Source: an uncultured Lachnospiraceae bacterium
Lineage (GTDB): Bacteria > Bacillota_A > Clostridia > Lachnospirales > Lachnospiraceae
Direction of reading: 5' to 3'
NCBI GenBank assembly: GCA_946613735.1
Contig: CAMOFS010000123.1
Span: 1-5,607 of the forward strand
DNA: 5,607 bases
Every line of letters begins with the position of its first letter. Positions within the stretch are counted from its first letter, which is position 1. A program made the translations under genes and the position numbers. The notes below the pieces were generated by a model that saw nothing but the letters and a program-made list of their open reading frames with translations, had not been told where the DNA came from and did not search any database. This document shows positions 5,578-5,607 of the stretch, one piece after another.

Positions 5578-5607
5578 GTATCTTACTGGGCAGCCGGGGT
5601 GGTAGCG

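Noticed and set aside
5579..5607. tRNA 5' end, because GGTAGCG resembles a D-loop
   Set aside because: The D-loop would be 13 bases, the D-stem mismatches, and the sequence before it does not look like an acceptor stem.
5594..5607. T-box motif, because GGGGTGGTAGCG resembles the AGGGTGGNACCGCG core
   Set aside because: It differs at conserved positions and lies only about ten bases after the predicted transcript start, too early for a T-box antiterminator.

Overview
The window most resembles a strictly anaerobic Firmicute of the class Clostridia, probably a Lachnospiraceae-like gut or rumen bacterium. The grounds are strong AGGAGG-type ribosome binding sites, a reverse-type rubrerythrin, an aldo/keto reductase with a fused 4Fe-4S domain, and a secreted protein with the lysine-rich fibronectin-III-like modules common in that family. 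This is inferred from gene content and style; no 16S or other marker gene is present.

Left half (1-2683), minus strand: three genes read leftward and closely spaced, probably one operon. In order of transcription they are a type-B carboxylesterase (2683-1370), a secreted FnIII-like protein of unknown function (1313-501) and an MFS transporter whose 3' part runs off the window (485-1). The gaps are 56 and 15 bases.

Middle (2684-2929): a divergent intergenic region of 246 bases. It holds three copies of a 26-base repeat, two direct and identical and one inverted variant, plus a small perfect palindrome. Translated on the minus strand, the repeat gives the familiar spurious 'HSERSEESR' peptide, so no gene is called there. 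Toward surE lies an almost perfect sigma-A promoter placed so close to the start codon that the surE mRNA should be leaderless.

Right half (2930-5607), plus strand: surE (nucleotidase/phosphatase), a reverse rubrerythrin with its own promoter and a palindrome over its -10 box, a strong intrinsic terminator, then an aldo/keto reductase-ferredoxin fusion. The reductase ribosome binding site begins two bases after the terminator T-run. A second near-consensus promoter (5549-5577) follows the reductase and drives something beyond the window.

Functionally, the right half combines a housekeeping nucleotidase with peroxide/oxygen defence and an iron-sulfur redox enzyme. The left half looks like an accessory operon for using some esterified or exported compound. 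I see no defence system, CRISPR array, RNA gene or clearly new multi-gene system. The most unusual signals are regulatory: the leaderless surE start, the terminator touching the reductase ribosome binding site, and the dispersed repeat cluster.
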